This document shows positions 17,796 through 26,966 of a DNA stretch of 64,000 nt, piece after piece. Every line of letters starts with the position of its first letter. The stretch's first letter is position 1. The notes beneath the pieces were generated by a model. It did not search any database, was not told where the DNA came from, and was given only the letters and a program-made list of their open reading frames with translations. The translations under genes and the position numbers were made by a program. Source of the DNA: Paracoccaceae bacterium (GTDB lineage: Bacteria; Pseudomonadota; Alphaproteobacteria; Rhodobacterales; Rhodobacteraceae); the NCBI GenBank assembly GCA_027013095.1, contig JALUYI010000023.1, positions 62,001 to 126,000 on the forward strand, given 5' to 3'.

Positions 17796-17826
17796 ATTAC
17801 GGATCAGAAAACAACAGGAGGCGCCG

Positions 17827-19053
17827 ATGCGTCGCGTGGTTATCACAGGGATGGGGATCATCTCGTCAATCGGCAATAACGTGGACGAGGTTCTGACCTC
17901 GCTGAAAGAGGGGAAATCGGGCATCACCGCATCCCCCGATATGACCGAACACGGCTTTCGCAGCCGGGTTTACGGCATGCCCGACATCAACCCGGCCGAC
18001 CATATTGACAAGCGCCAGATGCGGTTTATGGGGCCGGGGGCGGCCTATAATTTTCTGGCGATGCAGCAAGCGGTTGCCGATAGCGGCCTAGAAGACAACG
18101 ATGTTTCAAACCCGCGCACCGGCCTTGTCATGGGCTCGGGCGGGCCAAGCACCTCAAACTTTTTTCACGCCCATCAGATCGTGATTGAAAAAGGCGCGCC
18201 AAAACGCATGGGACCGTTCATGGTGACGCGCTGCATGTCATCCACCAACTCGGCCTGTCTGGCGACCCCGTTCAAGATCAAGGGGGTGAATTATTCCATC
18301 ACCTCGGCCTGTTCCACCAGCGCCCATTGCATCGGCAACGGGGTTGAGCAGATCCAGATGGGCAAGCAGGACATCGTTTTTGCCGGTGGCGGAGAGGAGC
18401 TGGACTGGACCCTTTCATGCCTGTTTGACGCGATGGGCGCGATGAGTTCGAAATTCAACGAAACCCCCGAGGCGGCAAGCCGCGCCTTTGACGTGAAACG
18501 CGACGGGTTCGTGATCGCCGGTGGCGGCGGGGTTGTCGTGCTTGAGGAGCTGGAACATGCCAAGGCGCGCGGCGCGAAAATATATGCCGAGGTGACGGGA
18601 TATGGCGCCACCTCGGATGGCTATGACATGGTGGCCCCTTCGGGCGAGGGCGGCGAGCGGTCGATGAAACTGGCCATCGCGAACCTTGGGGAGCGCAAGG
18701 TTGATTATATCAACGCCCACGGCACCTCGACGCAGGCGGGCGATGTGACCGAGGTCAAGGCCGTGCGCCGGGTCTTTGGCGAGGGGACGACCCCGCCCAT
18801 CAGCTCAACCAAATCGCTGACCGGCCACAGCCTTGGCGCGACCGGCGTGCAGGAAACCATCTATAGCCTGCTGATGCTGCAAAACGATTTCATCGCCGCA
18901 TCGAAAAACGTCGATGAGCTGGACCCGGCCCTTCACCCCGACGAGATCGTCACCAAACGGCGCGATAACGCGGGGCTGGATACGGTTATGTCCAACAGCT
19001 TTGGCTTTGGCGGCACCAACGCAACGCTGGTTCTCAGCAAATATCACGGATAG
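17827..19053 (+). CDS. fabB: beta-ketoacyl-ACP synthase I
   Basis: Elongates acyl-ACPs, including the cis-unsaturated intermediates made by FabA. The 408-residue thiolase-fold enzyme has catalytic Cys162 in [14 protein letters not shown] and the two active-site histidines in [11 protein letters not shown] and TGHSLGATG. The FabB rather than FabF assignment follows the [11 protein letters not shown] start, the YSITSACST loop and the fabA neighbour. AACAGGAGGCGCCG directly before the ATG is a strong ribosome site. fabI starts 4 bp after its stop. Confidence 0.96.
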   Translation: MRRVVITGMGIISSIGNNVDEVLTSLKEGKSGITASPDMTEHGFRSRVYGMPDINPADHIDKRQMRFMGPGAAYNFLAMQQAVADSGLEDNDVSNPRTGLVMGSGGPSTSNFFHAHQIVIEKGAPKRMGPFMVTRCMSSTNSACLATPFKIKGVNYSITSACSTSAHCIGNGVEQIQMGKQDIVFAGGGEELDWTLSCLFDAMGAMSSKFNETPEAASRAFDVKRDGFVIAGGGGVVVLEELEHAKARGAKIYAEVTGYGATSDGYDMVAPSGEGGERSMKLAIANLGERKVDYINAHGTSTQAGDVTEVKAVRRVFGEGTTPPISSTKSLTGHSLGATGVQETIYSLLMLQNDFIAASKNVDELDPALHPDEIVTKRRDNAGLDTVMSNSFGFGGTNATLVLSKYHG

Positions 19054-19057
19054 ACAA

Positions 19058-19843
19058 ATGGCGAACCTTATGACCGGAAAACGCGGCCTGATCATGGGGG
19101 TCGCCAATGATCGCTCTATCGCCTGGGGGATCGCCAAGGCGATGGCCGCCGAGGGTGCCGAACTGGCCTTTACCTATCAGGGCGAGGGCTTTGGCAAGCG
19201 CGTGGCACCGCTGGCGGCCAGCGTCGGATCGAACCTTGTGCTGCCTGCCGATGTGCAGGACGAAGAGTCGCTAGACGCGGTGTTTTCCCGGCTGGCCGCG
19301 GAATGGGGGCGACTGGATTTTCTGGTTCACGCGATTGCCTTTTCCGACAAGTCCGAATTGACCGGGCGCTTCATCAATACCAGCCGCGAGAATTTCACGA
19401 ATTCGCTGGATATCTCGTGCTACAGCTTCATCGATCTGGCACGCCGCGCCGAACCGTTGATGAGCGACGGCGGCAGCCTGATCACTCTGACCTATATGGG
19501 CAGCCAGCGCGTGCAGCCCAATTACAACGTCATGGGTGTCGCCAAGGCAGCACTGGAAAGCACGATGCGCTATCTGGCCAACGATCTGGGACGGCAGGGT
19601 ATCCGTGTCAACGCCATCTCGCCCGGCCCGATGAAAACACTGGCCGGAGCCGCCATTGGGGGCGCGCGCAAGGTCTACCGCGTGATCGGTGAAAACGCTC
19701 CTCTTGGCAGCAATGCCACGCTTGAGGCCGTTGGCGGCACCGCCGTCTATCTGGCCTCGGATCAGGGTGCCTGCACCACTGGCGAAATCGTCCACGTTGA
19801 CGGCGGCTTTCACATCATGGGCATGTTGCAGAGCGGCGACTAA
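19058..19843 (+). CDS. fabI: enoyl-ACP reductase (NADH)
   Basis: Reduces enoyl-ACP in the last step of each elongation cycle. The 261-residue short-chain dehydrogenase has the FabI-type cofactor loop GLIMGVANDRSIAWGIA and the catalytic Tyr/Lys pair in YNVMGVAKAAL. The preceding YMGSQRV and SPGPMKTLAG are also typical. The start at 19058 (MANLMTGKRG) lies 4 bp after fabB; the open frame upstream is a shadow of fabB. It completes the fabA-fabB-fabI operon. Confidence 0.96.
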   Translation: MANLMTGKRGLIMGVANDRSIAWGIAKAMAAEGAELAFTYQGEGFGKRVAPLAASVGSNLVLPADVQDEESLDAVFSRLAAEWGRLDFLVHAIAFSDKSELTGRFINTSRENFTNSLDISCYSFIDLARRAEPLMSDGGSLITLTYMGSQRVQPNYNVMGVAKAALESTMRYLANDLGRQGIRVNAISPGPMKTLAGAAIGGARKVYRVIGENAPLGSNATLEAVGGTAVYLASDQGACTTGEIVHVDGGFHIMGMLQSGD

Positions 19844-19961
19844 TGGCCGGGCACGGGCTTATTGCACAGAAAACCGCTGACGTGACGTTGCGACATTCGC
19901 CCTTTTATTTTGCCGCTTTCGGGGCCAGACTTGCGCGGTCACAAGCCGAGGAGTCCTGATC

Positions 19962-20654
19962 ATGCCCATCACCACCTGCGTATTCGACGCATACGGAACC
20001 CTGTTTGACGTGTCCGCCGCCGCCCGCGAATGTGCCGCCGAGCCGGGGCGCGGGGCGCTGGCCGAAAAATGGCAGGATCTGGCGAATATCTGGCGCCTGA
20101 AACAACTGCAATACAGCTGGCTGCGGGCGCTGGCCGACGCGCACACCGATTTCTGGACCGTCACCAGCGAAGGGCTGGATTATGCGCTCGAGGCCACAGG
20201 GCTGGATGGCGACAATGAGCTGCGCGAACGTCTGCTGGCGCTCTATTGGGGTCTTTCTGCCTATAAGGAAGTACCGACAATGCTGGCCACGCTGAAAGAG
20301 ATGGGGATGAACACCGCCATCCTGTCGAACGGCTCGCCCGAGATGCTGGACGGCGCGGTGAAATCGGCCGGAATTGGCGACGTTCTGGACGATGTTTTAA
20401 GTGTCGAAACGGTCGGCATCTTCAAACCCCACAAATCGGTCTATGACATGGTAATGACCCGCTTTGGCTGCCAGCCGGGCGAGGTCTTGTTCGTGTCCTC
20501 GAACTGCTGGGACGCCTGCGCGGCGGCGGGCAACGGGTTTTACACGGCCTGGGCCAACCGCGCGCGGGAACCCGTTGACCGCCTGCCCTGGCAGCCGCAG
20601 GTGATCCTGCGTGACCTGACCACCATTCCTGAAATCGCGAGAGGCGTGAAATGA
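19962..20654 (+). CDS. haloacid dehalogenase type II (HAD superfamily)
   Basis: A 230-residue HAD hydrolase that resembles L-2-haloacid dehalogenases. The nucleophile is Asp9 in CVFDAYGTLFD; motif II is LSNGSPEML, the motif III lysine is in KPHKSVYDM, and motif IV is SSNCWDACAAAGNGF. The usual alanine of SSNAWD is Cys here. It hydrolyses short 2-haloalkanoates in the family, but the natural substrate is not certain. Its stop overlaps the next gene by 4 nt (ATGA), so it is translationally coupled to the hydrolase and the dehydratase that follow. Confidence 0.88.
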   Translation: MPITTCVFDAYGTLFDVSAAARECAAEPGRGALAEKWQDLANIWRLKQLQYSWLRALADAHTDFWTVTSEGLDYALEATGLDGDNELRERLLALYWGLSAYKEVPTMLATLKEMGMNTAILSNGSPEMLDGAVKSAGIGDVLDDVLSVETVGIFKPHKSVYDMVMTRFGCQPGEVLFVSSNCWDACAAAGNGFYTAWANRAREPVDRLPWQPQVILRDLTTIPEIARGVK

Positions 20655-21475
20655 AGCGGTTCACAACCTCTGACGGCCTCAATCTGGCCTATGAGGATGA
20701 CGGCGAGGGGCCGGCGGTCCTGTGCCTTGCCGGGCTGACCCGCACCCATCGCGATTTCGATGACATGCTGCCCCATATCAAGGGCGCGCGGCTGATCCGC
20801 ATGGATTACCGTGGCCGCGGTGAAAGCGAATGGGACAAAAATCCGCTGAACTATTCGGTCCCGATCGAAGCACGCGATGCGATCGAACTGCTCGATCATC
20901 TGGATATCGAGAAGGCCGCGATCATCGGCTCGTCCCGCGGCGGGATCATCGGCATGTTTCTGGCCGCAACTGCCAAAGCCCGCCTTAGCGGCGTTTTTCT
21001 GAACGATGTCGGCCCGGAAATCGACCGGGCCGATCTGGGCCGGATCGTCGCCTATATCGGCAAAAATCCCCCTTGGCGCGATTATCTGCAAGCCGCCAAA
21101 ATGCTGCCCGCCGAAATGGAAGGGTTTGCCAATATTCCGCCCGAGCGCTGGCTGTTGGAGGCGACGCACCACTGGCGCCAGACGCCCTTTGGTCTGGTGA
21201 ATCGGTATGACCCGGCGTTGCGGATCTCGACCGAGGCCACGTTCAACGGCCCCGAGGTCGATCTGTGGCCGCTGTTTGAGGCGCTCGACGGGCTTTCGGT
21301 GGCACTTCTGCGGGGCGAGAATTCACGCCTTTTGACCCCCGATGCGGTCCGGCGGATGCAGGCCCACCGCCCCGACGTCATGTTCTCGCAGGTGCCGGAT
21401 CGCGCTCATATCCCTCTGTTGGACGAAGATGAAAGCCTGCTGCTGATCAATGAATTTCTGGAGGCCATCGCATGA
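20651..21475 (+). CDS. alpha/beta-fold hydrolase
   Basis: A 274-residue cytoplasmic hydrolase. The nucleophile elbow GSSRGG has Ser95; the oxyanion-side motif is CLAGLTRTHRDF, and MDYRGRGES is the typical loop before it. His253 in PDRAHIPLLDE closes the triad, with an Asp in between. No signal peptide. Substrate unknown; similar proteins are esterases, lactonases or C-C hydrolases. It overlaps the HAD gene and the dehydratase gene by 4 nt each, so it is the middle member of a three-enzyme unit. Confidence 0.85.
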   Translation: MKRFTTSDGLNLAYEDDGEGPAVLCLAGLTRTHRDFDDMLPHIKGARLIRMDYRGRGESEWDKNPLNYSVPIEARDAIELLDHLDIEKAAIIGSSRGGIIGMFLAATAKARLSGVFLNDVGPEIDRADLGRIVAYIGKNPPWRDYLQAAKMLPAEMEGFANIPPERWLLEATHHWRQTPFGLVNRYDPALRISTEATFNGPEVDLWPLFEALDGLSVALLRGENSRLLTPDAVRRMQAHRPDVMFSQVPDRAHIPLLDEDESLLLINEFLEAIA

Positions 21476-22467
21476 TCGGGGTCGAAATGATCCGGGCTGC
21501 CGCACGGCGCGCCAACGGAAGGGTGCGACAAACCCCGTTGCTGAGTTCGCCATTTCTGGACGAAATCGCCGGACGACGGGTTTTCGTCAAGGCGGAATGC
21601 CTGCAGCACACGGGCTCATTCAAGTTCCGCGGCGCTTGGTCGGCGCTGTCAGCGATGGATGAAAAGACCCGGGCCCGGGGCGTCATCGCCTATTCCTCGG
21701 GCAATCACGCACAAGGGGTGACACTGGCCGCACGGATGCACAACACCCATGCCGTCATCATCATGCCCAGCGACGCACCCGCCTTGAAGATTGCCAACAC
21801 AAAGGCGCTGGGTGCCGAGGTGGTTCTGTACGAGCGCGCAACCGAGGACCGTGACGCCCTTGGGGCCGACCTTGCCGAGGCGCGCGGCCTGACGCTGGTC
21901 AAACCGTTTGACGACCCGTTCGTGGTCGCAGGACAGGGCACTGTCGGTCTGGAGATCGCCGCGCAGGCCCGTGCGGCCGGGATTGAAAAAGCGGCGGTTC
22001 TGGTTCCCTGCGGCGGCGGCGGGCTGACCTCGGGGACGGCGCTGGCATTGGCGGACGAGGCCCCACACATGAGCGTCCACCCTGTCGAGCCCGAGGGTTT
22101 TGACGACACGAACCGCTCGTTGGCCAGTGGCCGGATCGAACGCAACCCGACGCTGACCGGCTCAATTTGCGATGCGATCATCACCCCTTCGCCAGGTGAG
22201 CTGCCGTTCCCGATCCTGCGCCGCCTGTGCCAACCCGGCCCCGTGGTTTCCGATAACGCGTGCTTGCAGGCAATGGCGCTGGCCTTCAGCCACCTCAAGA
22301 TCGTTGTCGAGCCGGGTGGCGCCGCTGCCTTGGCCGGCGCATTATTTCACGCCGACATGCTGCCCGAGGGCGACGTGATCGCAATTGCGTCGGGCGGAAA
22401 TGTTGACGACGCGATGTTTGAACTGGCCCTGTCGGGTCGGGATCAAAAGGCCGCCCCAAACGGCTGA
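21472..22467 (+). CDS. PLP-dependent serine/threonine dehydratase family enzyme
   Basis: A 331-residue fold-type II PLP enzyme. Lys51 in HTGSFKFRGA binds PLP; SSGNHAQGVTLAA and the phosphate-binding CGGGGLTSG follow. No regulatory ACT domain is present, unlike the ilvA product in this window, so it is a catabolic threonine/serine dehydratase, serine racemase or 3-hydroxyaspartate dehydratase. It is translationally coupled to the alpha/beta hydrolase (ATGA overlap). The partnership with a dehalogenase and a hydrolase points to breakdown of a small amino or hydroxy acid, but this is inference. Confidence 0.88.
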   Translation: MIGVEMIRAAARRANGRVRQTPLLSSPFLDEIAGRRVFVKAECLQHTGSFKFRGAWSALSAMDEKTRARGVIAYSSGNHAQGVTLAARMHNTHAVIIMPSDAPALKIANTKALGAEVVLYERATEDRDALGADLAEARGLTLVKPFDDPFVVAGQGTVGLEIAAQARAAGIEKAAVLVPCGGGGLTSGTALALADEAPHMSVHPVEPEGFDDTNRSLASGRIERNPTLTGSICDAIITPSPGELPFPILRRLCQPGPVVSDNACLQAMALAFSHLKIVVEPGGAAALAGALFHADMLPEGDVIAIASGGNVDDAMFELALSGRDQKAAPNG

Positions 22468-22519
22468 TCCACGCGCGTCTCAGGGCGTAGACCCGAGTTC
22501 TGATGCCCGCTCACACGCG

Positions 22520-25009
22520 TCAGATATCCTGCCGGATGGTCGTGTTCTTGGGATCATACGGGCTGTCCTCGACCACCTCGGCATCCCACAGCCGGTCAAA
22601 CATCCTGACCTTCAGCCGCTGGCCGGGATTGGCCAGATCGGGGCGCACATACCCCATGCCAATTGATTTTTCAAAAGCCACCGAATAGCCGCCTGAGGTC
22701 AGGCGACCGATCATCTTGTCGCCGTCATACAGCGCCTCGCGGCCCCAGGGGTCGGCGTCATCGGGCCCGTCGATCAGCAGTGTCACGCATTTGGCCCGAA
22801 TTCCGGTTGCCTCCATCGCCGCCTTGCCGTGGAACGGTTTGGACAGATCGACAAAGCGGGGCAGATCGGCCTCAAGCGGAGTTGCATCGCGGCCAAGCTC
22901 GGTTCCGAAGGCACGGTAGGATTTTTCCTGCCTCAGCCAGTTCTGCGCCCGCGCGCCGACCGGCCTCAACCCGTGCTCTGCGCCAGCCTCCATCAGTTTA
23001 TCCCAGAGGTAATTCTGCATCTCGATCGGGTGGTGCAATTCCCAGCCCAGCTCGCCCGTATAGGCGACACGGATAGCCCGCACCGGGCACATGCCCAGTT
23101 CGATGTTGTGCATGCTGAGCCATGGAAAGCGTTTGTTTGACAGGGCAGTTTCAGGGTTGGAATCACGGATCAACGCGCCCAGAACCGCGCGGCTCTTGGG
23201 GCCGGCAATGGCAAAAACGCCCCATTGGTTGGTCACGTCATGGATTTCGACAGGGCCAAAATCAGGAGCCTTGTCGGCGGCGGCCTTGCAGAGAAAGTCG
23301 CTGTCGTAGGTTTGCCAGGCACCGGCGCTGACAAGGTAGAACTCGTCCTCGGCCAGACGCACAATCGTGTATTCGGTGCGCGTCGTGCCCTTGGCGGTCA
23401 GCGCATAGGTCAGGTTGATCCGCCCGACACGGGGCAGTTTGTTGCAGGTAAACCAGTCCAAGAACGCCCGGGCACCGGGTCCGCGAACAACGTGTTTGGC
23501 AAATGCAGTGGCGTCAATCAGCCCAACACCGTGACGGATGGCACGAGCCTCATCCACGACGTAGGACCACCAGCCGCCGCGCCGAAAGGAGCGGCTGGCC
23601 GCATCGTTAAACCCGTCAGGCGCATAGTAATTGGGCCGCTCCCAGCCATTCACCTGACCGAATTGCGCGCCCAGCGCCTTTTGCCGATCATAGGCCGGAG
23701 AGGTGCGCAACGGCCGCGCGGCGGGGCGCTCTTCGTCGGGGTGATGCAGCACGTAAACGTGCGAATAGCACTCCTCGTTCTTGGTGACGGCGTATTCGGT
23801 GGTCATCCAGTTGCCGTAGCGCTTGGGGTCCATGCTGGCCATGTCGATCTCGGCCTCGCCCTCAACCATCATCTGGGCCAGATAATATCCGGTGCCGCCC
23901 GCCGCGGTGATCCCGAAACTAAAGCCTTCCGCCAACCACATATTGCGCAGCCCCGGTGCCGGGCCGACCAGCGGGTTGCCGTCCGGCGTATAGCAGATTG
24001 GACCGTTGAAATCGTCCTTGAGGCCAACCGTCTCGGCGCTTGGAACCCGGTGGATCATCTCCATGTATTCGTTTTCGATGCGCTCAAGATCCAGTTGAAA
24101 TAGGTCCGCACGGAAGCTGTCGGGCACCCCGTATCGGAACCGCGCCGGAGCGCCTCGTTCGTAGATTCCGACCAACCAGCCGCCCCGCTCTTCGCGGATA
24201 TAATTCTTGGCATCCGCATCGCGCATCACCGGATGCTCGGGATTGGATTTCCGCCAGTCAACCAGCGCCGGATCCGGCTCGGTCACGAAATACTGGTGCT
24301 CGACGGGGATTGCCGGGCTGCGGATTCCCAAAAGGCGCGCAGTGCGCTGGGCGTGATTTCCGGTGGCGGTGACCACATGCTCTGCCCGGATTTCAAAGGT
24401 CTCCTCGGTCTCGATCAGTGAATGGCCACGCTCGGCCATGACGACCCCGCGCACGATCCACTCGGTTCCCGTCCATTCATAAGAGTTGACCTGCCGCTTG
24501 CGAACAATTTCAACCCCGCGCTGCCGGGCGCCCTTGGCCATCGCCTGCGTAACATCAGCCGGGTTGATGTAGCCATCGGTCGGGTGAAACAGCGCCCCGG
24601 CCAGATCCTCGGTCTTGAACAGGGGCCAGCGCTGACCGATCTGTTTTGCTGACAGCCATTCGTAGGGAATGCCCAGCGTTTCGGCGGTTGAGGCATAAAG
24701 ACGGAACTCATCCATCCGCGCCTCGGTCTGTGCCATGCGCAGGTTGCCAACAACCTTGAACCCGACATCAAGGCCCGTCTCTTTCTCAAGTGTCTTGTAG
24801 AGTTTGACCGAGTAGTCGTGGATATGCCCCGCCGCGTAACCCATGTTGAACAGGGGCAGCAGGCCCGCCGCATGCCAGGTCGAGCCGCTGGTCAGCTCAT
24901 CACGTTCCAACAAGAGGATGTCTTTCCAGCCCGCTTTTGCCAGATGATAGGCGATCGAAGTGCCAACCACACCGCCCCCGACGATGCAGGCCTTGACATG
25001 GGTTTTCAT
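22520..25009 (-). CDS. FAD-dependent oxidoreductase with GcvT domain (dimethylglycine dehydrogenase-like)
   Basis: An 829-residue two-part enzyme. Residues 1-about 400 form a DAO-type FAD domain (ACIVGGGVVGTSIAYHLAKAGW, TSGSTWHAAGLLP). A linker follows, then a GcvT/aminomethyltransferase part from about 450 (GVGLIDATAFAKHVVRGPGA, YTGELGWELHHP) with a GcvT C-terminal barrel. It is related to dimethylglycine and sarcosine dehydrogenases that demethylate N-methyl amines and pass C1 units to tetrahydrofolate. Several paralogues with differing substrates occur in marine Rhodobacterales, so the substrate is unassigned. The start is the ATG at 25009 (MKTHVKACIVGGG); the long upstream extension is not coding. 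Confidence 0.9.
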   Translation of the reverse strand: MKTHVKACIVGGGVVGTSIAYHLAKAGWKDILLLERDELTSGSTWHAAGLLPLFNMGYAAGHIHDYSVKLYKTLEKETGLDVGFKVVGNLRMAQTEARMDEFRLYASTAETLGIPYEWLSAKQIGQRWPLFKTEDLAGALFHPTDGYINPADVTQAMAKGARQRGVEIVRKRQVNSYEWTGTEWIVRGVVMAERGHSLIETEETFEIRAEHVVTATGNHAQRTARLLGIRSPAIPVEHQYFVTEPDPALVDWRKSNPEHPVMRDADAKNYIREERGGWLVGIYERGAPARFRYGVPDSFRADLFQLDLERIENEYMEMIHRVPSAETVGLKDDFNGPICYTPDGNPLVGPAPGLRNMWLAEGFSFGITAAGGTGYYLAQMMVEGEAEIDMASMDPKRYGNWMTTEYAVTKNEECYSHVYVLHHPDEERPAARPLRTSPAYDRQKALGAQFGQVNGWERPNYYAPDGFNDAASRSFRRGGWWSYVVDEARAIRHGVGLIDATAFAKHVVRGPGARAFLDWFTCNKLPRVGRINLTYALTAKGTTRTEYTIVRLAEDEFYLVSAGAWQTYDSDFLCKAAADKAPDFGPVEIHDVTNQWGVFAIAGPKSRAVLGALIRDSNPETALSNKRFPWLSMHNIELGMCPVRAIRVAYTGELGWELHHPIEMQNYLWDKLMEAGAEHGLRPVGARAQNWLRQEKSYRAFGTELGRDATPLEADLPRFVDLSKPFHGKAAMEATGIRAKCVTLLIDGPDDADPWGREALYDGDKMIGRLTSGGYSVAFEKSIGMGYVRPDLANPGQRLKVRMFDRLWDAEVVEDSPYDPKNTTIRQDI

Positions 25010-25209
25010 GGTGCCGGTCTCCGTTTCATTCATTCCTTGACGACAATGTGCAGGAATTTTGCCGCACTGGCACAGAAGAGTCGACCGCAGCATGTGCGAA
25101 AACGACATTCCGTGGGCAGGCCCGCACCCACGAGATGGCAAAATCCCGTTCTGGCCTTTCCACCGCCAAGCGCGTAGTCTCGTTCGACAGGTTTCCAAGG
25201 AGAGCAGAA
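25010..25209. other. divergent promoter region
   Basis: A 200-bp gap between the FAD/GcvT gene and the LOG gene, which point away from each other. Promoters for both should lie here. I see no known RNA, repeat or operator in it. Confidence 0.4.
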
Positions 25210-26022
25210 ATGCCGGAAAAAATGCATTTTCGCCGATTTCCCGACGCCCGCAAAGATATCCAGACAACGCGCAAGATACCCGATACGCCGCAGACCCGCG
25301 CGCCAACCTATCGGCTGGCCTTCAATGACCCGGATTTTCTGTGCCGGGACGAACTGCGCCCCGTGCGCCTGCAGCTGGAGCTGTTGAAACCCGAAATGGT
25401 GTTCGAGGAAATCGGCCTGCAAAGCACGATCGTCATGTTCGGCGGCGCCCGTATTCCTGAGCCATCAAAAAAGGCCAGCGCCCGCACGCCGACCCTTGCA
25501 AGCCTGTCGAAATACTATGACGAAGCGCGTGAATTTGCTCGCCTTTGCACCCTCAAAAGCCTTGAAAGTGGCGGCACGCATGACGTCATTTGCACCGGCG
25601 GCGGCCCCGGCGTCATGGAGGCGGGAAACCGCGGCGCGCAAGATGCCGGCGGGCGCTCGATCTCGCTAAACATCGTGCTGCCCCACGAGCAGGCCCCGAA
25701 CCGCTATGCAACGCCCGAGCTGTGCTTTAATTTCCATTATTTTGCCGTGCGAAAGATGCATTTCCTGATGCGCGCCAAGGCGATTGTCGTCTTTCCCGGC
25801 GGGTTTGGCACGCTTGATGAGCTGTTTGAAAGCCTGACCCTGATCCAGACCGGGCGGATGGATCGCATCCCGGTTTTGCTGTTTGGCAAGTCATTCTGGA
25901 AAACCATCGTCAACTGGGAGGCTCTGGCTGAGGCCGGCACGATCTCGGGAGATGACCTTTCGTTGTTCAGCTTTGTCGAGACCGCAGCCGAGGCCTACGC
26001 CAAACTTGGGCCCGGGTTTTAA
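25210..26022 (+). CDS. LOG-family protein (possible nucleotide 5'-monophosphate nucleosidase)
   Basis: A 270-residue protein of the LOG (formerly lysine decarboxylase-like) family. It has the signatures GGGPGVMEAGNRGA and PGGFGTLDELFE, with the catalytic Arg/Glu of the PGGxGTxxE motif. Family members hydrolyse cytokinin-type or purine nucleoside monophosphates at the N-glycosidic bond. The N-terminal 60 residues extend beyond the plant LOG core, as in the longer bacterial type. The ATG at 25210 has AAGGAGAG 6 nt upstream. No operon partner is evident. Confidence 0.88.
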   Translation: MPEKMHFRRFPDARKDIQTTRKIPDTPQTRAPTYRLAFNDPDFLCRDELRPVRLQLELLKPEMVFEEIGLQSTIVMFGGARIPEPSKKASARTPTLASLSKYYDEAREFARLCTLKSLESGGTHDVICTGGGPGVMEAGNRGAQDAGGRSISLNIVLPHEQAPNRYATPELCFNFHYFAVRKMHFLMRAKAIVVFPGGFGTLDELFESLTLIQTGRMDRIPVLLFGKSFWKTIVNWEALAEAGTISGDDLSLFSFVETAAEAYAKLGPGF

Positions 26023-26966
26023 CGGGTCCTGACGGTTTGGTCTGCTGTGGATTTGGAAACCGGATTTGATCCGGATTTTGATGCCGGTTTTGATGCGGGC
26101 AGCAGGAATTCCACAAACTCGGTCGATTGCAGAATGTTGAAATTGTCATCTGAGATCATCGTCAGTCGGATATTGCCCTGAGCGTCTCGCGAGGTCGCCA
26201 GCCCTTCGAGATTGTCATAATCGCCATAGGCGGTTTCCAGCAGGGTTTCCTCGTTCGTGAACCCCTTGTCGGTCAGATCAAATCGGCGAATCCGGGTGGC
26301 AAAGCCGCGATACCAGAGGAAATCACGCTCGAGCAGATAGAATTTCCCGTCCGGGCCGAAATCTGATCCAGACGCAAGAAACCTTCCGCGACGGGGGATC
26401 GAGAACACCTTTTTCCACGTGCCCCTTCGGTGGCGGTAAACCGGAAATGGGCGGTCGATCCGCCCTGAACGCTCGGGCATCGTGTAAAGCGCACCCCCTT
26501 GGTCGATGGCCAGTGACTCCAGCGACGCGTTGACCTGCATCTTGGCAAAATCCGGATGCGTTCCAGTGCGCGTCGCCTTGCCCCCCGGCGTGCTGTAGCG
26601 CCAGACCCGGTGGTGGCCCTCAAAGGAGACGTAGATGGTTCCGTTTTCGGTCAGCACCAGACCCTCGGAATCCGTATCATGCCCGTGAACCGGACGGCCT
26701 TTCAGATCGTGGAGGGGCACGAAACTGTCGATCCCAACCCCGCTGATCCGGCCATTTCGACGCTGCAAAACGCCGGTCAGAATCTTGCCGTGGTCGGACA
26801 CGGTGGCAAAATGGCGCCCGTCCGCCTGAATATCCAGGCCCGAAAAGCCGCCAAAACCAGCCAGCGGTACGGTCCACAGGAATTTGCCCTGAAAAATTAG
26901 TTTCGGCGCCGCCCCGACGGGTGAAGAGGCCACAAGCGCCAGCAGAATCAGAAGGATCAGTCTCAT
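26019..26966 (-). CDS. phytase-like/esterase-like exported beta-propeller protein
   Basis: A 315-residue exported protein with a signal peptide (MRLILLILLALVASSPVGA). The body matches the phytase-like family: FGGFSGLDIQADGRHFATVSDHG, the acidic HGHDTDSEGLVL, LESLAIDQGGALYTMPERS and NLEGLATS. These suggest a beta-propeller with calcium-binding acidic loops. The C-terminal 25 residues are low-complexity (repeated KPASKSGSNPVSKS). The enzyme activity is unproven in this family. The ATG overlaps the mepA stop (ATGA), so it is coupled to the murein endopeptidase. Its 3' end overlaps the LOG gene by 4 bp. Confidence 0.82.
   Translation of the reverse strand: MRLILLILLALVASSPVGAAPKLIFQGKFLWTVPLAGFGGFSGLDIQADGRHFATVSDHGKILTGVLQRRNGRISGVGIDSFVPLHDLKGRPVHGHDTDSEGLVLTENGTIYVSFEGHHRVWRYSTPGGKATRTGTHPDFAKMQVNASLESLAIDQGGALYTMPERSGRIDRPFPVYRHRRGTWKKVFSIPRRGRFLASGSDFGPDGKFYLLERDFLWYRGFATRIRRFDLTDKGFTNEETLLETAYGDYDNLEGLATSRDAQGNIRLTMISDDNFNILQSTEFVEFLLPASKPASKSGSNPVSKSTADQTVRTR

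Noticed and set aside
25010-25209. Possible regulatory RNA in the LOG/FAD-GcvT divergent gap (for example a glycine riboswitch because of the GcvT domain)
   Set aside because: No tandem glycine-aptamer pattern or other known aptamer core is recognisable.
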